Notes under the pieces: model-generated | What the model was told of the DNA's origin: nothing | The model's input: the letters and a program-made list of their open reading frames with translations, nothing else | Databases searched by the model: none | Shown: one piece after another, positions 35,186 through 47,722 of the stretch | Position numbering within the stretch: position 1 is the stretch's first letter | Layout of the letters: the number at the start of each line of letters is the position of its first letter | Assembly (NCBI GenBank): GCA_027405735.1 | Contig: JAPEHQ010000007.1 | Coordinates: forward strand, 1,699,001-1,763,000 | Origin: Mucor racemosus | Lineage: Eukaryota > Mucoromycota > Mucoromycetes > Mucorales > Mucoraceae | DNA: 64,000 nucleotides | Reading direction: 5' to 3' | Program-made: the position numbers and the translations under genes

Positions 35186-37190
35186 TTATTCAACTACTTT
35201 TCTATTTCTCAATAAAGTAGCTTTAGACATGTCAAGTTCAAACATATTACGCTTTCTCCTTGAAGTAGGTGTAGCGAGAGTATCGTATGTTTGCAACTTT
35301 TGTTCGGGTGTTGCTGTATAAGCAGCAGGAGCAATACCTTTACCATCTTGAACTAATTGCTCGGCCATTGCAATGACATCCTTTTGAATACGGCTGGTAG
35401 GCGATACCTTCAATTCATTGGAACTATCGTCAGAATTAGGCTCATCATCATCTTCGTCTTCTTCAGAGATGGAATCATAACCACCGAATGCTTGAGGTTG
35501 ATTAGCTGTGTTAATGGCAGGTGTGTTACCAGTACGCTTCTTCTTTTCCTCGCCCATACGTTGTACAGCATAAGTGATATCCAATATTTCCTTGATTGAT
35601 GTAATACCAGGAGAGAAAACATCTGTTCTCTTGGCAGCTTTACCTTCTTTATTAACAGGAGTAGCAGGCTTTATGTTGAGATCATTAATAGCTTGACTTT
35701 GTCTCTTTTGTTCATGTTGAGCAGCAGCAGCTTTAGAAGCAGCATTTTGCATAGCTTGAGCACGAGGATCGTTTGATTTCAACTTCTTTTCAGTTAAAGG
35801 CTTTGTAAGTAACTCATCATCAGCGGGGGCGGGAGGAGGGAATTGAGATTTAGTAACCCAAGGATGTTTAAAGAATTCCTCAATGGTATAACGATTCTCA
35901 GGATCAACAGTCAATAAATTACTAATCAAGTCCTTTGCAGACTCAGAGATAGGGTCCCACCAAGGGCTGAGGAAAGTATACTCACCTCGAGCTACTTTAT
36001 GGGTAAGAGCGCGAATAGATTCATCATAAAATGGAGGAAAACCACAAAGAATGGTGTAAAGAACACAACCAATGGCCCACATATCTACAGATTTAGAATA
36101 TTTCTGATCTCTAACAATTTCGGGCGCAGTGTAGCCAACGGTACCACATGGAGTTAAGGTAGAATTATCCCAAATAACTTTTGATAAACCAAAATCGGCA
36201 AGCTTGACAACACCAATACCGCCACCGCCAATACCCTCAGTAAATACGCCTTCATCTTCTTTATCTTCATCACCAAATGGATTTTCGACATTATCCCGTT
36301 TAATAACAGGGATGGGTTCGAAAAGAATATTCTCAGGTTTGATATCACTAAAATAATCCACAAAATTGTCAGCATCTATTTACGTGTAAACAGCAGCTAA
36401 TCTATTATTTTACCGATGAACTACACCACACTCTTCATGAAGATAGCGAATGCCTTCAGCTACTTGAACAATAACGTGTCTTGCAAGGTCTTCACTGAAA
36501 TAAGTCAATTGAACGATTCTATGGAAAAGTTCTCCACCTTTACATAATTCCAAAACTAAAAAGTAATAATCATCCGATTCTGAAAACTGAACAAGTCGAA
36601 CAATATTTTCATGTTGCATGTTACGCATAATCTGTACTTCTTTGAGGATATTTGCTCTTTCAGTAGCCTTTGTCTTTTTCTTCATGTTGGGATGTAAATG
36701 ACTTTGACCATGCTGAATGCGAAATTTATAGTTAGGTAACATGTTTATAGAATGTTATTTTTACTTTGCATTTACCTCTGATGCATCTAATTCTCGTTTT
36801 CTAACAACTTTAATGGCAACTTCCTTATCTGTTACAGTATCTCTTGCTTTGAATACAAAAGAGAACGCGCCCCTGAGAAATATTACATGATGATGAGTCA
36901 TCTACTACAACATTTAAAAATAAAAATAAAATTGCTTACTCTCCAATCTTTTCAATCATTTCGAAACGTTCTAAACCGGGATACTGGGGCAAAACGGTTT
37001 TACGTTGCTTTTCTTCTTGGACAATACGGGCTGCTACATCCTTATTTTTTTGCTTTTCTTCTGCAGTTAAATCTAAAATAGAGGTTTGTTGAATAACGAA
37101 TTGTTCATTTCAAAGAATTGATTTTGACAAACTACCTTTACTAGGATAAGTTTTTTTTTGTTTAAAAATACTCTTGATTTGTGCAAGCAT
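35186..37190 (-). CDS. MAPK-activated protein kinase, Srk1/Rck2-like
   Basis: Five exons: 37190-37136, 37072-36940, 36872-36776, 36712-36414 and 36347-35186. Introns are 63, 67, 60 and 66 bp or within a few bases of that; 581 residues. The kinase domain starts ~residue 55 with glycine loop GEGAFSFVFKA. Catalytic Lys is K84 (VAIK), the catalytic loop HRDIKPEN is at 194-201, and DFG is at 246-248. The activation segment is TPCGTVGYTAPE. About 40 acidic then Gly-rich residues lie between HRD and DFG. The segment LHPNMKKK..KATERANILKEVQIMR is characteristic of fission-yeast Srk1 and Rck2. The C-terminus is long, with a basic-then-leucine patch (SRRKRNMFELDM) that could dock a MAP kinase. Family members act downstream of Hog1/Sty1 in stress-responsive translation and cell-cycle control. 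Confidence 0.93.
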
Positions 37191-37446
37191 GCTGTTTATG
37201 TTTTTTGTATTGTTATTTTTTTTTAAAAAAAAAAGAAGAAAAGAGAAAAGAAATTGATGTTAAAATTGAATTCATTTATTACTAAAAAAAAAAAAAAAAA
37301 ATTAGATTTTTCGATTTTAAATAGAAAATACGACCAAATGACGTCGGTTACAACGAATTGTATCAAATCAAGCACCTCAATGTACGTCATGTTCCACCAA
37401 ATAACAGTAGTATATACATAGCAATGATTTACCCGTTTTACTATCA

Positions 37447-38893
37447 TCATCGTCTAATTGTCCATGCTTCTTTATTTCCAACTTTTTTGAGAAATTTCTT
37501 TCTTGTCAATAAATTAATCAATAAACCAATAGTTTCAACTGAAATTTCATCCAAATGCGAAAAGACATCGTTAATTGTCAACATACTCCCAGGTCTTTCA
37601 GCAAAATAGTTATAAATTCTAGTTAATTGTCCAGATGCAGGTGGAATGCGGAATTTTTGAGGAAAATACTGCAAATCAAATTTAGCTGGTATTTGACCTG
37701 TGCTTCCAGAGACCATTGTAATATTTGATCCTGAATGAAAGGTTAAATCAGATCCACTCATGCTTTGCTTGTCTCTTGCTTGATATTCTTCAAATTTATC
37801 ATGTGGCATTGCATCAGAAAATTCATATGCACCATCATAATCTGCTTGCTCTTGCTGTAGATCTGCAGACATAATTCCTTCTAATACTCGATCTGTTGTT
37901 GGTGTACTGGCTAATGGTGGCTCAAATCTTGAACTTCGATTACTAGGCGAATTCGCTGTTTGGCCCCATGTTGGTAATTCTTCATTTAAATCAATCCTTC
38001 GATTTTGTCTTTGTTGAAGAAAATTATCAAATTTAGCTCGACTTTCTGGATCATCCACTTCCATGATATTGGTTTCATCCCATGCTTTACCAGCATTCAC
38101 ATCATTATCAATAACAGCTTCATCTGTTTTAGCTCTTTTCAAAGTACCACGGGTAACCACAATTTCAGATGATGATTCATCTGAACTATGATAACCAGCT
38201 GTTTGGAATACATTCTCTGTCAAAATTCTTGCTGCATCCCGCATAGGTGTTCCTGCTAATGATGATGGTGCTTGTCCAAGCGGTATAGTACGAGGTGGAG
38301 ATGCCATTTGCCTACTTATAGATGAAGATGTAGTAGATGATGGCGATATTGATCTTGCTTTATGAGGTGGTCGCACTCCTTTTGGTAATGGTCTTCTAAA
38401 GTTACCCTCAACAGAATCTTGAGATGTGGTAGATGGTGGTTGCTGTAAACTCCTTCGAAGTCGACTAAGATTACCTAAATCTGTAATGTTTTGCATTGTT
38501 GCATCATGGCTTAATTGAGAACTCCATATTGATCTGTCTATTGAATCCATAGTTGAATCGGTTGTATGTGGTGGTCGATTTGTTCCTCCTGTAGAAGTGC
38601 GATATCTTGGTGTATCTTGGACATCTCGATCCATGGATTTAAAGAAATAAAGCCAAATCTAATTATATACATGTTTAGCATACTCTACGCATATTTTATT
38701 TAACAATATTTACTTTGCAATAAGACCAGATTCGACCAGTTTCTTCTGCATATCTATCAATTTCGGGTATAATTAAAGAACTAAGGATTCTATTGCTTTC
38801 TGCAAAGTTTTTATCAATTTCTTGTAAGCCTCTTGTAATTTTTTGTTGCAATCGCTCAAGTTGAGCTGTTGCTTCTTCATCAGAGATTGTCAT
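37447..38893 (-). CDS. ASK1: DASH/Dam1 complex subunit Ask1-like
   Basis: Two exons, 38893-38714 and 38658-37447, with a 55-bp intron; 463 residues. The first ~70 residues hold the Ask1 signature: LERLQQKITRGLQEIDKNFAESNRI, then IPEIDRYAEET and, across the intron, SYCK joined to IWLYFFK. Ask1 is part of the outer-kinetochore DASH ring that couples chromosomes to microtubules. The middle is long, Ser/Pro-rich and disordered, with many S/T-P sites, as expected of a CDK substrate. The last ~65 residues (RIYNYFAERPG to KKVGNKEAW) are compact and look like a small helical or winged-helix fold. The gene is in tandem with the kinase gene and its start is 608 bp from the divergent fructosamine-3-kinase start. 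Confidence 0.85.
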
Positions 38894-39501
38894 AATAGCT
38901 TAATTTATGGTATTCAATAACACACGCGTTTGCAATCTATAAATTTTTTCGAGATTCAATGGCAAACGCAATAGTCACATACAAAAAGGGGAATGTTCTG
39001 TACTCGCACTACTACTATTAGACTCTTGTATTTTGTTGAGCAAAATTAGACTTTAAAACTATGATATTAATTTAGTCCATTTCTCAGTTTTGCAATGGTA
39101 AAATTAGTGCTTTTGGCTACTGTTGGATGTGATGGCTGCTCACCTTTTTCCAATGTTTAAAAACTCAGATGATCTGGTTTTAAGCTTTCAACATGTCAAT
39201 GACGTACAGCTGTTGTAAATGCAATTCTCCCCTTCCTTTGATTACCATTCTGTTGCTAGGCTGGGGGATGGCGGTGGTGGTTTGTGTAGCTGTCTTGGCC
39301 AACAAAACAAAAAGATAGATTATTTTACATCATTAAATCCTAAAATTTAGCATTATTGACAAAATGCTAAACATAAATCCTACTATTTGCCAACTATAAA
39401 GCATTAGTGAAATCTGTGTGACGTCAAGTGTATAGTTTCCAGATGTGAAATAGGAGCTTTTGCATTGATAGAATACTCCCTTTTCTCTTTTTCGTATAAC
39501 A
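38894..39501. promoter_or_regulatory. Bidirectional promoter region, Ask1 / fructosamine-3-kinase
   Basis: 608 bp between divergent start codons. It includes a C/T-rich segment next to the plus-strand start (39470-39490) and a GTGACGTCAAG word at 39418-39428 containing the palindromic core TGACGTCA, the site bound by Atf1/CREB-type bZIPs. Whether it is used is unknown. Confidence 0.5.
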
Positions 39502-40473
39502 ATGTCAGAAATTGAGCAATTTATCACATCTGAACTTGAAAGATTGGATCTCTGCAAAACAGTCAAAAATGTAAAGACATTGGGAGGAGGATGTATAAGC
39601 CAAGCAGCTTGTTATACTACAGACAATGGAGACTATTTCGTCAAGGTGAGTATAGTCTCGAACAAGATCTATTCCTATTTTATTCAACTTTTTTTTTAAA
39701 AAAAAAAGACAAATTCTGATCCAAAAGCAAAAGATTGGTTTATTGCTGAATCATTAGCATTGGAACGTATAAATCTTGCTGTCCCCGGCTTTGCTCCTAA
39801 ACCTATACATCATCATGCTAAAGACAGAGCCTATATTGTAACCGAGTATGTTCCCATGACAAATCCAAATACTAAATCACAAAAAGAATTGGGCCAGTTA
39901 TTAGCAAAATTACATGCAGGCCCATCGTCAGCAGAAAGTAAATTTGGCTTTGATGTTACTTCATGGTGCGGTACAACCATTTTAGATAATACTTGGTCCT
40001 CTGATTGGTTGCAGTTTTATAAAACGCAACGTTTAGAGCCATTATTGAAGCAAGTAAAAGGCCAAAACGAAGATATCGATCGATTAGGGACATCTCTTTG
40101 TTCACGACTTGAGCACTGGCTTGGGAAAGATGCATTGGGGGAGGTTTATCCATCTTTACTACACGGTGATTTGTGGAATGGTAACATGGCGGCAAGAGCC
40201 TCTGATAAAAGTCCTTTGATTTACGATCCTGCTTCATTCTATGGCCACTATGAAACTGAATTTGGTATAATGAAAATGTTTGGAGGTTTTACTCAAGATT
40301 GCTTTGATACTTATAATGACACGCTTGTAAACGATACATCACTTGAATTGGTAGATGACGGAAGAGAAGATCGTGCAATTATATATGAAGCATATCATCA
40401 TTTGAATCATTATGCAATGTTTGGTGGTAGCTATAGTTCAGGATTTACGGATTTGATTGAAAAAATATTGTAA
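39502..40473 (+). CDS. Fructosamine-3-kinase family protein
   Basis: Two exons, 39502-39645 and 39709-40473, with a 63-bp intron ending in an A-rich AAAAAAG acceptor; 302 residues, the usual length. Motifs in order: LGGGCISQA (nucleotide-binding loop region), VTEYVPM (hinge), HGDLWNGN (catalytic loop with the general base Asp) and IYDPASFYGHYETEFG (metal-binding segment). These define the fructosamine/ketosamine-3-kinase group of the aminoglycoside-phosphotransferase-like fold. Members phosphorylate sugar adducts on glycated lysines so that they decay spontaneously, a protein-repair reaction in the cytosol. No motif is missing. Confidence 0.95.
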
Positions 40474-40880
40474 ACGAAATCCTTTTTTTTTATCAGCCTT
40501 ATCAATTTTAAAGTGTTTTTTCAAGTGATCAAAATTAGGGTTTTTGACAAAAATTACATAAAAATAAATCTTGCCATCTAAGCTTCATTTATGTATTTTT
40601 TGTTTGACATAAAATGACAGAAGAAACTGCCTACAATGCATTTTTGTGAAAAGTGCACGATTTTTTTTTAGCATGCATTTGATGTCAGACTTGCTGAAAC
40701 TGATAATGTCACTTCTGTTATGGTATTTCAAGTTATAATGGTCTAATTTATCTTGATTTTTTAATAAAGAATATATGAAAATAAATGTATGAATTTTGTT
40801 ATTAAATTTTGGAGAATAATGTCTATCTAGAATGGGAAAAAAAAAACGAAAGTGAGAAGAAAATCGCAAGTATATCAGGC
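40474..40880. other. Convergent 3' region, FN3K / Mex67
   Basis: About 410 bp between convergent stop codons. AT-rich with short homopolymer runs. On the minus strand I looked for an additional Mex67 exon encoding a UBA/TAP-C domain and found none. Confidence 0.45.
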
Positions 40881-42943
40881 TTATACACCTGGATATGAAG
40901 CAAATATACTAGTAGGAATGACAGCTTGAGGTTTGAAGCCTTGATTACCAATATAATCTCGAACACACAACATGTCGTTCATAATAATATATGGCCATCC
41001 AGAAGCCATGGCACTAGAATAAAAATTAGTGTACAAAATAAAATTACAAGGGCAGCAAGAAAACTTACGGTGAATCTGGAGTTGCAGGGCGAAGAAGAAA
41101 GGTGCGATCGTATGAAAGAGGTGGTGTAGATTCTTCTTCCTTGAATTCACCGTGTAAACTAATCAAAAGACCAACAGGAGATTGATGAGCATCAACAACA
41201 AAGTCTTGGACTTTTTGCAAATCATGTATGGTGGAAGGTAATCTACAAAGTGTAGTTCCAATTACCTCGGGTCCAACCATGAGGCCCTTTCCCTCTTGTC
41301 CTATAATAAACTATTAGAACAAAATAATCGGTCTTTCTTTTAATTACTTACTCTTTGATTTTCCCATTGAATTTCGACTAAGAGATGCCCAAGTAAGCTT
41401 TTCTTCATCATCCATCATTTTCTTTTTGTCCTTTCTTCTAATTTTTTGTTGAGCTCTCAATTTTACATTAGAAGCAACTGAGAAAATAGCATTGTTGTCA
41501 TAAAGGGCGCCCAACATGGCTCTATTTGTATCGAATTGCTGATAATACTTGGAAATAAAGTCAATTGCAGCAGACTGGCTTACTTCATTATCAAAGAAAT
41601 TGGGTTTGTTATCCAAAGGCAACACACGACCAGTTTTATGAACAGTAGCAATCTCATGCTCGGATAATTGCACAGGGCAAGAATCCAATAATACCAAAGA
41701 AGGGAAACGCTTTACCATTTGGCGAATATAAGCGCGATCATTTCCTCTCTGTTTCATTTCATTTTCACGCAATGGGTTTCCAGCCATCAACAATTCTCTT
41801 AAACATTTCATCTTTCCTGTACCACTCAATGCCTCCAAATTATCATACTCCTTGATTAAATTATCTTGCAAAGAAAGATTCTGTACATTGGGAAGATATT
41901 GTGCCAAAGTTGAGATTTGTTGAACATTCTTTAAATGATTGCGAGCAAATGAAATTGTAACTACATCAGCAAACATTTCACCTGCTAATTTCATCAAAGC
42001 AGGTCCAACACTGGCACTAGCACCTGGTGCACCAGGAGGTTTAATTGCAGATTTCTTTAAAATGGGATCTGCACTCATATCATCCAAATTCAAGAATTTT
42101 ATATCGCCATTCCAACGACTTTTCAGAAAGTTTCGCATAATGTCAATAGTTGTCAACTTTTTATTAGGTTCTGAAGCTGCTGTTGCTGATGCTGCTGCCA
42201 AGACAGGGTCAAAAAGTCGAATACGAAGTTGTTGAGTACCGAAAATATAACCATCCAAGCGAACCAAGATGCGGGCAATTAAAGGATCATTGACAGTTAA
42301 AAGCATTTGACCTTGTTCCAATTTAACATCCACAGGCTCCCATTTCTTTTTCGACTTTTGAATTAAAAATGGTACAACTCCTGCTTCTGTACCTACTTCA
42401 AATCCAGCAATCAAAATATCTACTCGTTCTTCGGGTTTTTGGATCTGCAATTGTTGAGTCGGCTTTGTTCTACCTCTACCACCATATGGTGTGCTATATT
42501 GAAATGAAAAAATAAAAAAAGATTAATTTTCCAGAATCATACCTTGTTTTGAACAGAAAATCAACTTACAATCTCTTTTTCTTTTTACTGCCCATTCCTC
42601 CCATGGCAACATCTCCATCATCCATATCAGGTACAGGTGATTTATTCTCGGTAACTGTTACTGTTCTGCCCATTGCTCTTGCTTTTAATGCAAGATTTCT
42701 TGATCCCCTCTTGGAAGCAGTTTTCCAAGCACCACCACCACCACCATTATTGCTGGAACTTGTTGCTAAATGCGTTGCTGCTGCTGCTGCGTCGTTGATT
42801 TGTCTTTTATGTTTCAAAGCATATGCTGCCTCTCGGGCTAATTCTTCTTTAGTTTTAATGTCTTCGGCCTTTTTAATGGGAGCTGGTGCAGGTGCAGGTG
42901 CTACTGCACCAAACATTGCAAACATTCCTTTGCTTTCTGACAT
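40881..42943 (-). CDS. MEX67: mRNA export receptor Mex67/NXF1-like
   Basis: Four exons: 42943-42570, 42493-41352, 41300-41069 and 41010-40881. Introns are 76, 51 and 58 bp; 625 residues. The N-terminus is Ala/Pro- and Lys/Arg-rich with a KKKKRL patch and an RGR motif. Then comes an RNA-binding-like domain, a leucine-rich repeat block (LPNVQNLSLQDNLIKEYDNLEAL, CLRELLMAGNPL) and an NTF2-like domain starting at AIDFISKYYQQFD and ending with GWPYIIMNDMLCVRDY. This order matches Mex67/NXF1, which with Mtr2/p15 carries mRNPs through nuclear pores. The protein ends ~20 residues after the NTF2-like fold (SIFASYPGV), with no recognisable TAP-C/UBA domain, which most orthologs have. Ala repeats come from GCN runs in the DNA. 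Confidence 0.92.
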
Positions 42944-43799
42944 GATAAAGTGTTCAATGCAATTTGTAGATGAAGTTTTGTTCAAGAATTTTGCTTTTTT
43001 TTTTTCTTATTAATGAAAACTGTCACTGCTCCCCGGTCACATCAAAAATAGGTTTGTTTGTACAGTATATGAATATTGTTGTGAATGATACCATATTGAA
43101 TGGTATGACAGCAATATAGTCAATAGTAAATTTCAATTTTATTAGTAATAACTGAGATTAACATTATCAAAATTTTATGAGAATGCTTGAAAAAAACATT
43201 GAAAAAAAAATCGATTTTCAAAAAAATTCGTTTTCTATTTTTCAAATCTTGTCCATGTAAACAGAGCGTTTATATCTGAAAAATATAATTGAACTTTTTA
43301 ATAAAAAATTTCATACCGAACAGCATGTTCCAAAGACATTTTCAAAGTTGGTTTTATTCAAAAAAAATTTAAAAATATGTTAAATAACTATTCTTTAAAA
43401 TATGTGCCTTTTAAACCTCAATCAATGTGTTTAAGACTCACACATACGTCAAAAATCAATGTTCAAAAGTGTTTCCAAATACTGGGAGTAGCCTTTGTCA
43501 TTAAATTTGTTCCTTTTTTTTTTTTTTATTGTAGAAGCCATGATAAACAATTACATTCCGTGATTTTTAACTATCTAGTTAATAATATATATATATATAT
43601 ATTATGAAACTACATCTCAATTGATCAAAGTTATACTCTATAATTGACGAACTATTACCTTCCTCTGATATACTCTAAAAAAGTTACACTCGGACTAAAG
43701 CTTTGATATTTTTTGTAGGACCAAAGTAAAATTTGAATTTTCAAAAAATCAATTTTTCATAGTTTTCAATCTTCAAAATCGGGGCGTACCCTCTTTTCT
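42944..43799. other. Mex67 upstream region and edge of repeat island
   Basis: About 850 bp. The first 100 bp probably holds the Mex67 promoter. The rest is AT-rich with many short A/T runs and a (TA)n stretch near 43,590. No gene is supported. The second repeat island begins at about 43.8 kb. Confidence 0.4.
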
Positions 43800-45060
43800 A
43801 TAACTAACCTCATAATAAACACTTTTTAGGATACACATTACACAGTGATAAACAGATATGAACGGGTCGCATTATGTTACCTATTCTTAAATTTATTCTA
43901 CATCTCACGAAAGGCTCGAAAACACGTAAAATACAATGATTTTTCCTTGAAAACTGGGTTTCACTTTTCATCGCTGCTATACTTTTGTTTTCACTAAATA
44001 ACTCCAAGAAAAAATTATATGCCAATGTACCTGAGATGTTCACCTTTAATCTAAAAACAAGTATCCGGAAATATCCTATTTTTTACAGATGGTATTAATT
44101 TTTCAGTGCTAATGTTTCAGATTTTTACAAGTATTTCACTGCTAAAAATTAAACACTTTGAGGCTCCATATCTCTACGAAAAATTAAGTTATACTGACAC
44201 TTTTTAATAATAAAACTTACTTGTTTTAAAGTGCTTTATGACATGTTTCAATATGAAAAAATTCTAAGCACTTTTATTTTTTTTTCGTTTTTTCTGACCT
44301 TTTTGTAGTAGATTTCAATATATTCATTAAATTGAGCAGCATTTTGTTTATATTCATGTAATCAGATTTGTTGAGCTTTCTTGGATCCATTTTAGTTTTT
44401 TTCAAAATATTGATTTTTCGTGGAGATATCCTCAAAAATATGTGCAAGGAGATACCTTTGCTTCTAGCTTCAGTTTTCCCCCTATATACCCTCATCCCAA
44501 ATTCTGAATTTGAAAAAAAAATGACAAAAATATCATTTTCTCTACACAAAATGTAGCTAAAACATTTTACAATAGCTCAATCGATAGATAATTTTGCTGC
44601 GCATTATCTCAGATATTTATATTTAAAAAATTATTATAAAAAATGATATGTACCTTCAAAGAACTTCAAACATTTCAATAGCATTTTAAGACAAATTTAG
44701 CCTGAAGCATTTGTCTAAATTATGTTTGAATAGATGCAGAATCCAAAACTGTACAAAAAACATTTAGGACACTAGGTTACCTTACTTTACAGCTCATGAG
44801 CTATTAAACGAATTTGTTTTTTTTAATCATTTTTCGATCATTTTTCAACCATTTTGATAAACCGATTTTTGAGCTCAGTCAGCATAGACTGTAAGCTGCA
44901 TAGTAAATTATTATATTGATTATCTCGATGAGAAATTAATATTTCTCACTGAAATAAAATAGACGATATGGCTTTTAGCTAGAATTATCTTAAATGAACA
45001 CAAAATAAGATAATGTATTAGAGCAAATTGTATTGAAGTCAGTCGAAAAGCGCTAGAAAG
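43800..45060 (-). repeat. Dispersed repeat family A, copy 3
   Basis: Reverse-complement copy of family A, matching 57.23-58.40 kb exactly over the part inside the inverted repeat (from 43,940 onward) and only approximately outside it. Contains the short frame 44274-44549 with the ISPRKINIL motif. Confidence 0.75.
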
Positions 45061-47722
45061 TAACTTAATCGTAAGGCCTGTATGTATGTTCATTCAATTT
45101 GAATAAAATTTAATCAATGAATCACCAACGAAACGCACCTTTCGTATTTCGCGTTATGTCAATGATATATCAGAAATTTACCTAGATGTAGAAATCCAGG
45201 AGCAACTATAAAATCCAACATAATAACATGACCATTAGCATTAACAGTAACTATCAGGAACATTCAGGAACACTTGTCAACTATGAAACATAGGCAGTCA
45301 TCCTACATCTTATCCAAACGATACAATTACATAATATTCTCAATTCCACAAATTCCATTGTATATAATTTGTTTCCAAACCATATCAAGTACCTCAATAC
45401 CCGGCAATTAGTTAATAATATTAATAATCATATAACCATCTAGAAAACATATAAATATAAAGCAACAATGAATTAATAAAATGCATCTTCTAGCAAAGTA
45501 TTTTTATATTAGTATCTTTGGATAATAATAACAATATATTTAGTTTTTTAAAAAAAAATATTTCTATTGTGGCCAACAGCCAACAAGAAGAGGAAAACAA
45601 GATACTGTCTTGTATACCACTACCGACTATCAAAAGTACACCATAATCATTACTTGTTAATTGATTTTACTAATAAATCAATTTTTAAAGGTCAAAAAAA
45701 GTAAAGGCGTATTTAGTTCAAAACGCTTGAAACAATTCAATTATGCTAATTTATTACATGATTTATCATCTCTTGCTCATTCAATTGCTATATTTGATTT
45801 TAACACTTTGTTTATACTGCTAACCAACTCGTTCGTCCATTGGAGGTAACTCACCATCCTTGATTAGCGTATCTATAATAACGGTCCATTATTAGCTCAT
45901 GTTGGTATGCAAAACTACTATTAAAAGAGGTTGTCTAATCTCAAATTTATCTGACTCATCAACTGGTAATTCTAAACTAGCATTAAATTATTATTTGTGT
46001 TGACTCAGCAATAAAGTAAGGCGTTTTATCAAGTACGACGTTGAGGTTCAATGTATTTCAGTTAAATTGAACAGATAGAGATATGGTTCATGCAGAGGTC
46101 TATGGATCTGAGAGAGAGAGAGCTCAGATCTATGAATACAAAAAAAATGACACAAATTGTGATGCTTCGTCGACCTGTATGAGATTTTTTTTGTAGAGAT
46201 ATCTGGTGACTCAAGTGTAATTTAGGCATTTAATTGTCAAATGTATTAAATCAAGATAAAGTTGATTAATTGATTTAACGGGTACTAAATGCAATGCCAT
46301 TTATTGAATGGATGAATGTAAATGTATAAAGCAAAGCTTACTTTTGAAGGAAAGTACTAATTATTTTGATTAATTTCTATAGGCTCAAAATGCATAGTTA
46401 AATGCAATCATTGCTACTAAACCGCATAATTAGATATGCAGAAAACTCTTAAAGTATTCATTCTTCTTTTTTGGCAGTGCTACAAATCATCACTCAATAT
46501 GACTAAATATCAATGAATTAGAGAAAATACAACTAGTGAAAAACTGATACCCAATGTACATCAAGGTCAAGATTGATAAAAGGTGCATTCATTGTGTAGT
46601 GAAAATCGCAACATTTTGATGAATAGAAATTATAGGACCAAGATGTTGTGTTTGCCTCAGGGTTTTTAAAAGGGTTTAAAAGCATACTTTATCAAACTTA
46701 CTTGGATGTTAAATACTCACCATATGCTATTATTAGTATGATCTTGTTCTTTATTTGATTGCTGTATTATATATTATTAAAAATCAAGCTTTTCATAGCT
46801 TACTGTATAACAATGACAATGAGATGTTTCTGATTTTAGATTGAAATTTATCATAAGGCGGGCTGATGATACGTTTGATGCTACTGTAGATGGAACCAGT
46901 CAATTTAATTTATGGAATTTGAATGAAAATACCAAGGAGCCATTTGTAAGTGCTTAAGTTGGTTCTGGTAAAATATTGAATAAAATGACTTGAGACAAAA
47001 AGGGTAAAAAGGTGGCAATAGATTCCAGTGATGGCTATGTTTATGTTTATTATGATATTGGAGAGGAGGTAAGAATAAAACTGAATGCAAATCACCTCTA
47101 GCGCAATAATTATAAAATAAAACTATATTATCATCAAATAAACTACCACATAATATTAACATGTATAAAGATTTACGGTAAAAATCTTGAATCAAGTGGA
47201 TACAGCATCGTAAATTTTTAAAAAAGTTCACAAGTATTATAAAATCTCTTATTTTTAAGACTTACAAGGCTTATAAGCGGAATATTAATTTCAAAAATTA
47301 TTCTTGTCCAGATCATCAATTTTGACATTTTTTAATTTTTTTTTTCTGATTTTGCAAATCTAGAGTTAATTATTCTACCAATCATAAAAACAAAAAATAT
47401 ACACATATGCAAAATTTAGCGCTCTATTTGCTCAATAAAAAATAATAAACATTTTTATTGTAAAATATTACATGAAAATCCTTTAACCAAAAATCCGTTT
47501 TTGGGCCAAAAGTACAAAGTTTCATTACTTAACATTTAATATTAAGCTTTTATAAAATGCGTATTAGTCCTGGCTACAATTTTCTCTCATAATGTAGTAC
47601 ATTTAAACGTCGATTTTGGTATCAAAAATTGATTTTTCTGTTTTTTGATGAAAATCATGAGGGTTGGTAAGGATAAAATGAGCCCCCGAAAATGTCCGCT
47701 ACAAAAACTGAATTTTCAGACC
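43940..47722 (+). repeat. Left arm of a 3.8-kb inverted repeat
   Basis: Each position x pairs with 102,282 - x on the opposite strand out to 54,627, where the LINE lies; beyond it the arm continues at 49,177 and ends at 49,110. All stretches I compared inside the arm are identical, including three short frames whose translations match exactly. Contents: family A, a block at 45.15-45.52 kb also found at 48.3-48.7 kb, unique sequence, and a composite-repeat segment with the dynein-like fragment. Outside the arm at both ends the two copies remain homologous but are clearly diverged. Confidence 0.92.
46857..47067 (+). pseudogene. Dynein intermediate chain-like WD40 fragment, copy III
   Basis: Best-preserved copy: DGTSQFNLWNLNENTKEPF, a stop, VGSGKILNK, another stop, KKGKKVAIDSSDGYVYVY then DIGEE after a small insertion. 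The order and the ending (IYDVGE in dynein intermediate chains) support the assignment. Two in-frame stops show it is not a gene. Confidence 0.65.

Noticed and set aside
42549..43013. 154-codon plus-strand frame opposite Mex67 exon 1
   Set aside because: Antisense to Ala/Gly repeats of Mex67; no independent evidence.
45661..45849. Short frame repeated exactly at 56,433-56,621
   Set aside because: The exact repetition comes from the inverted-repeat arms, not from selection on a protein; no homology recognised.
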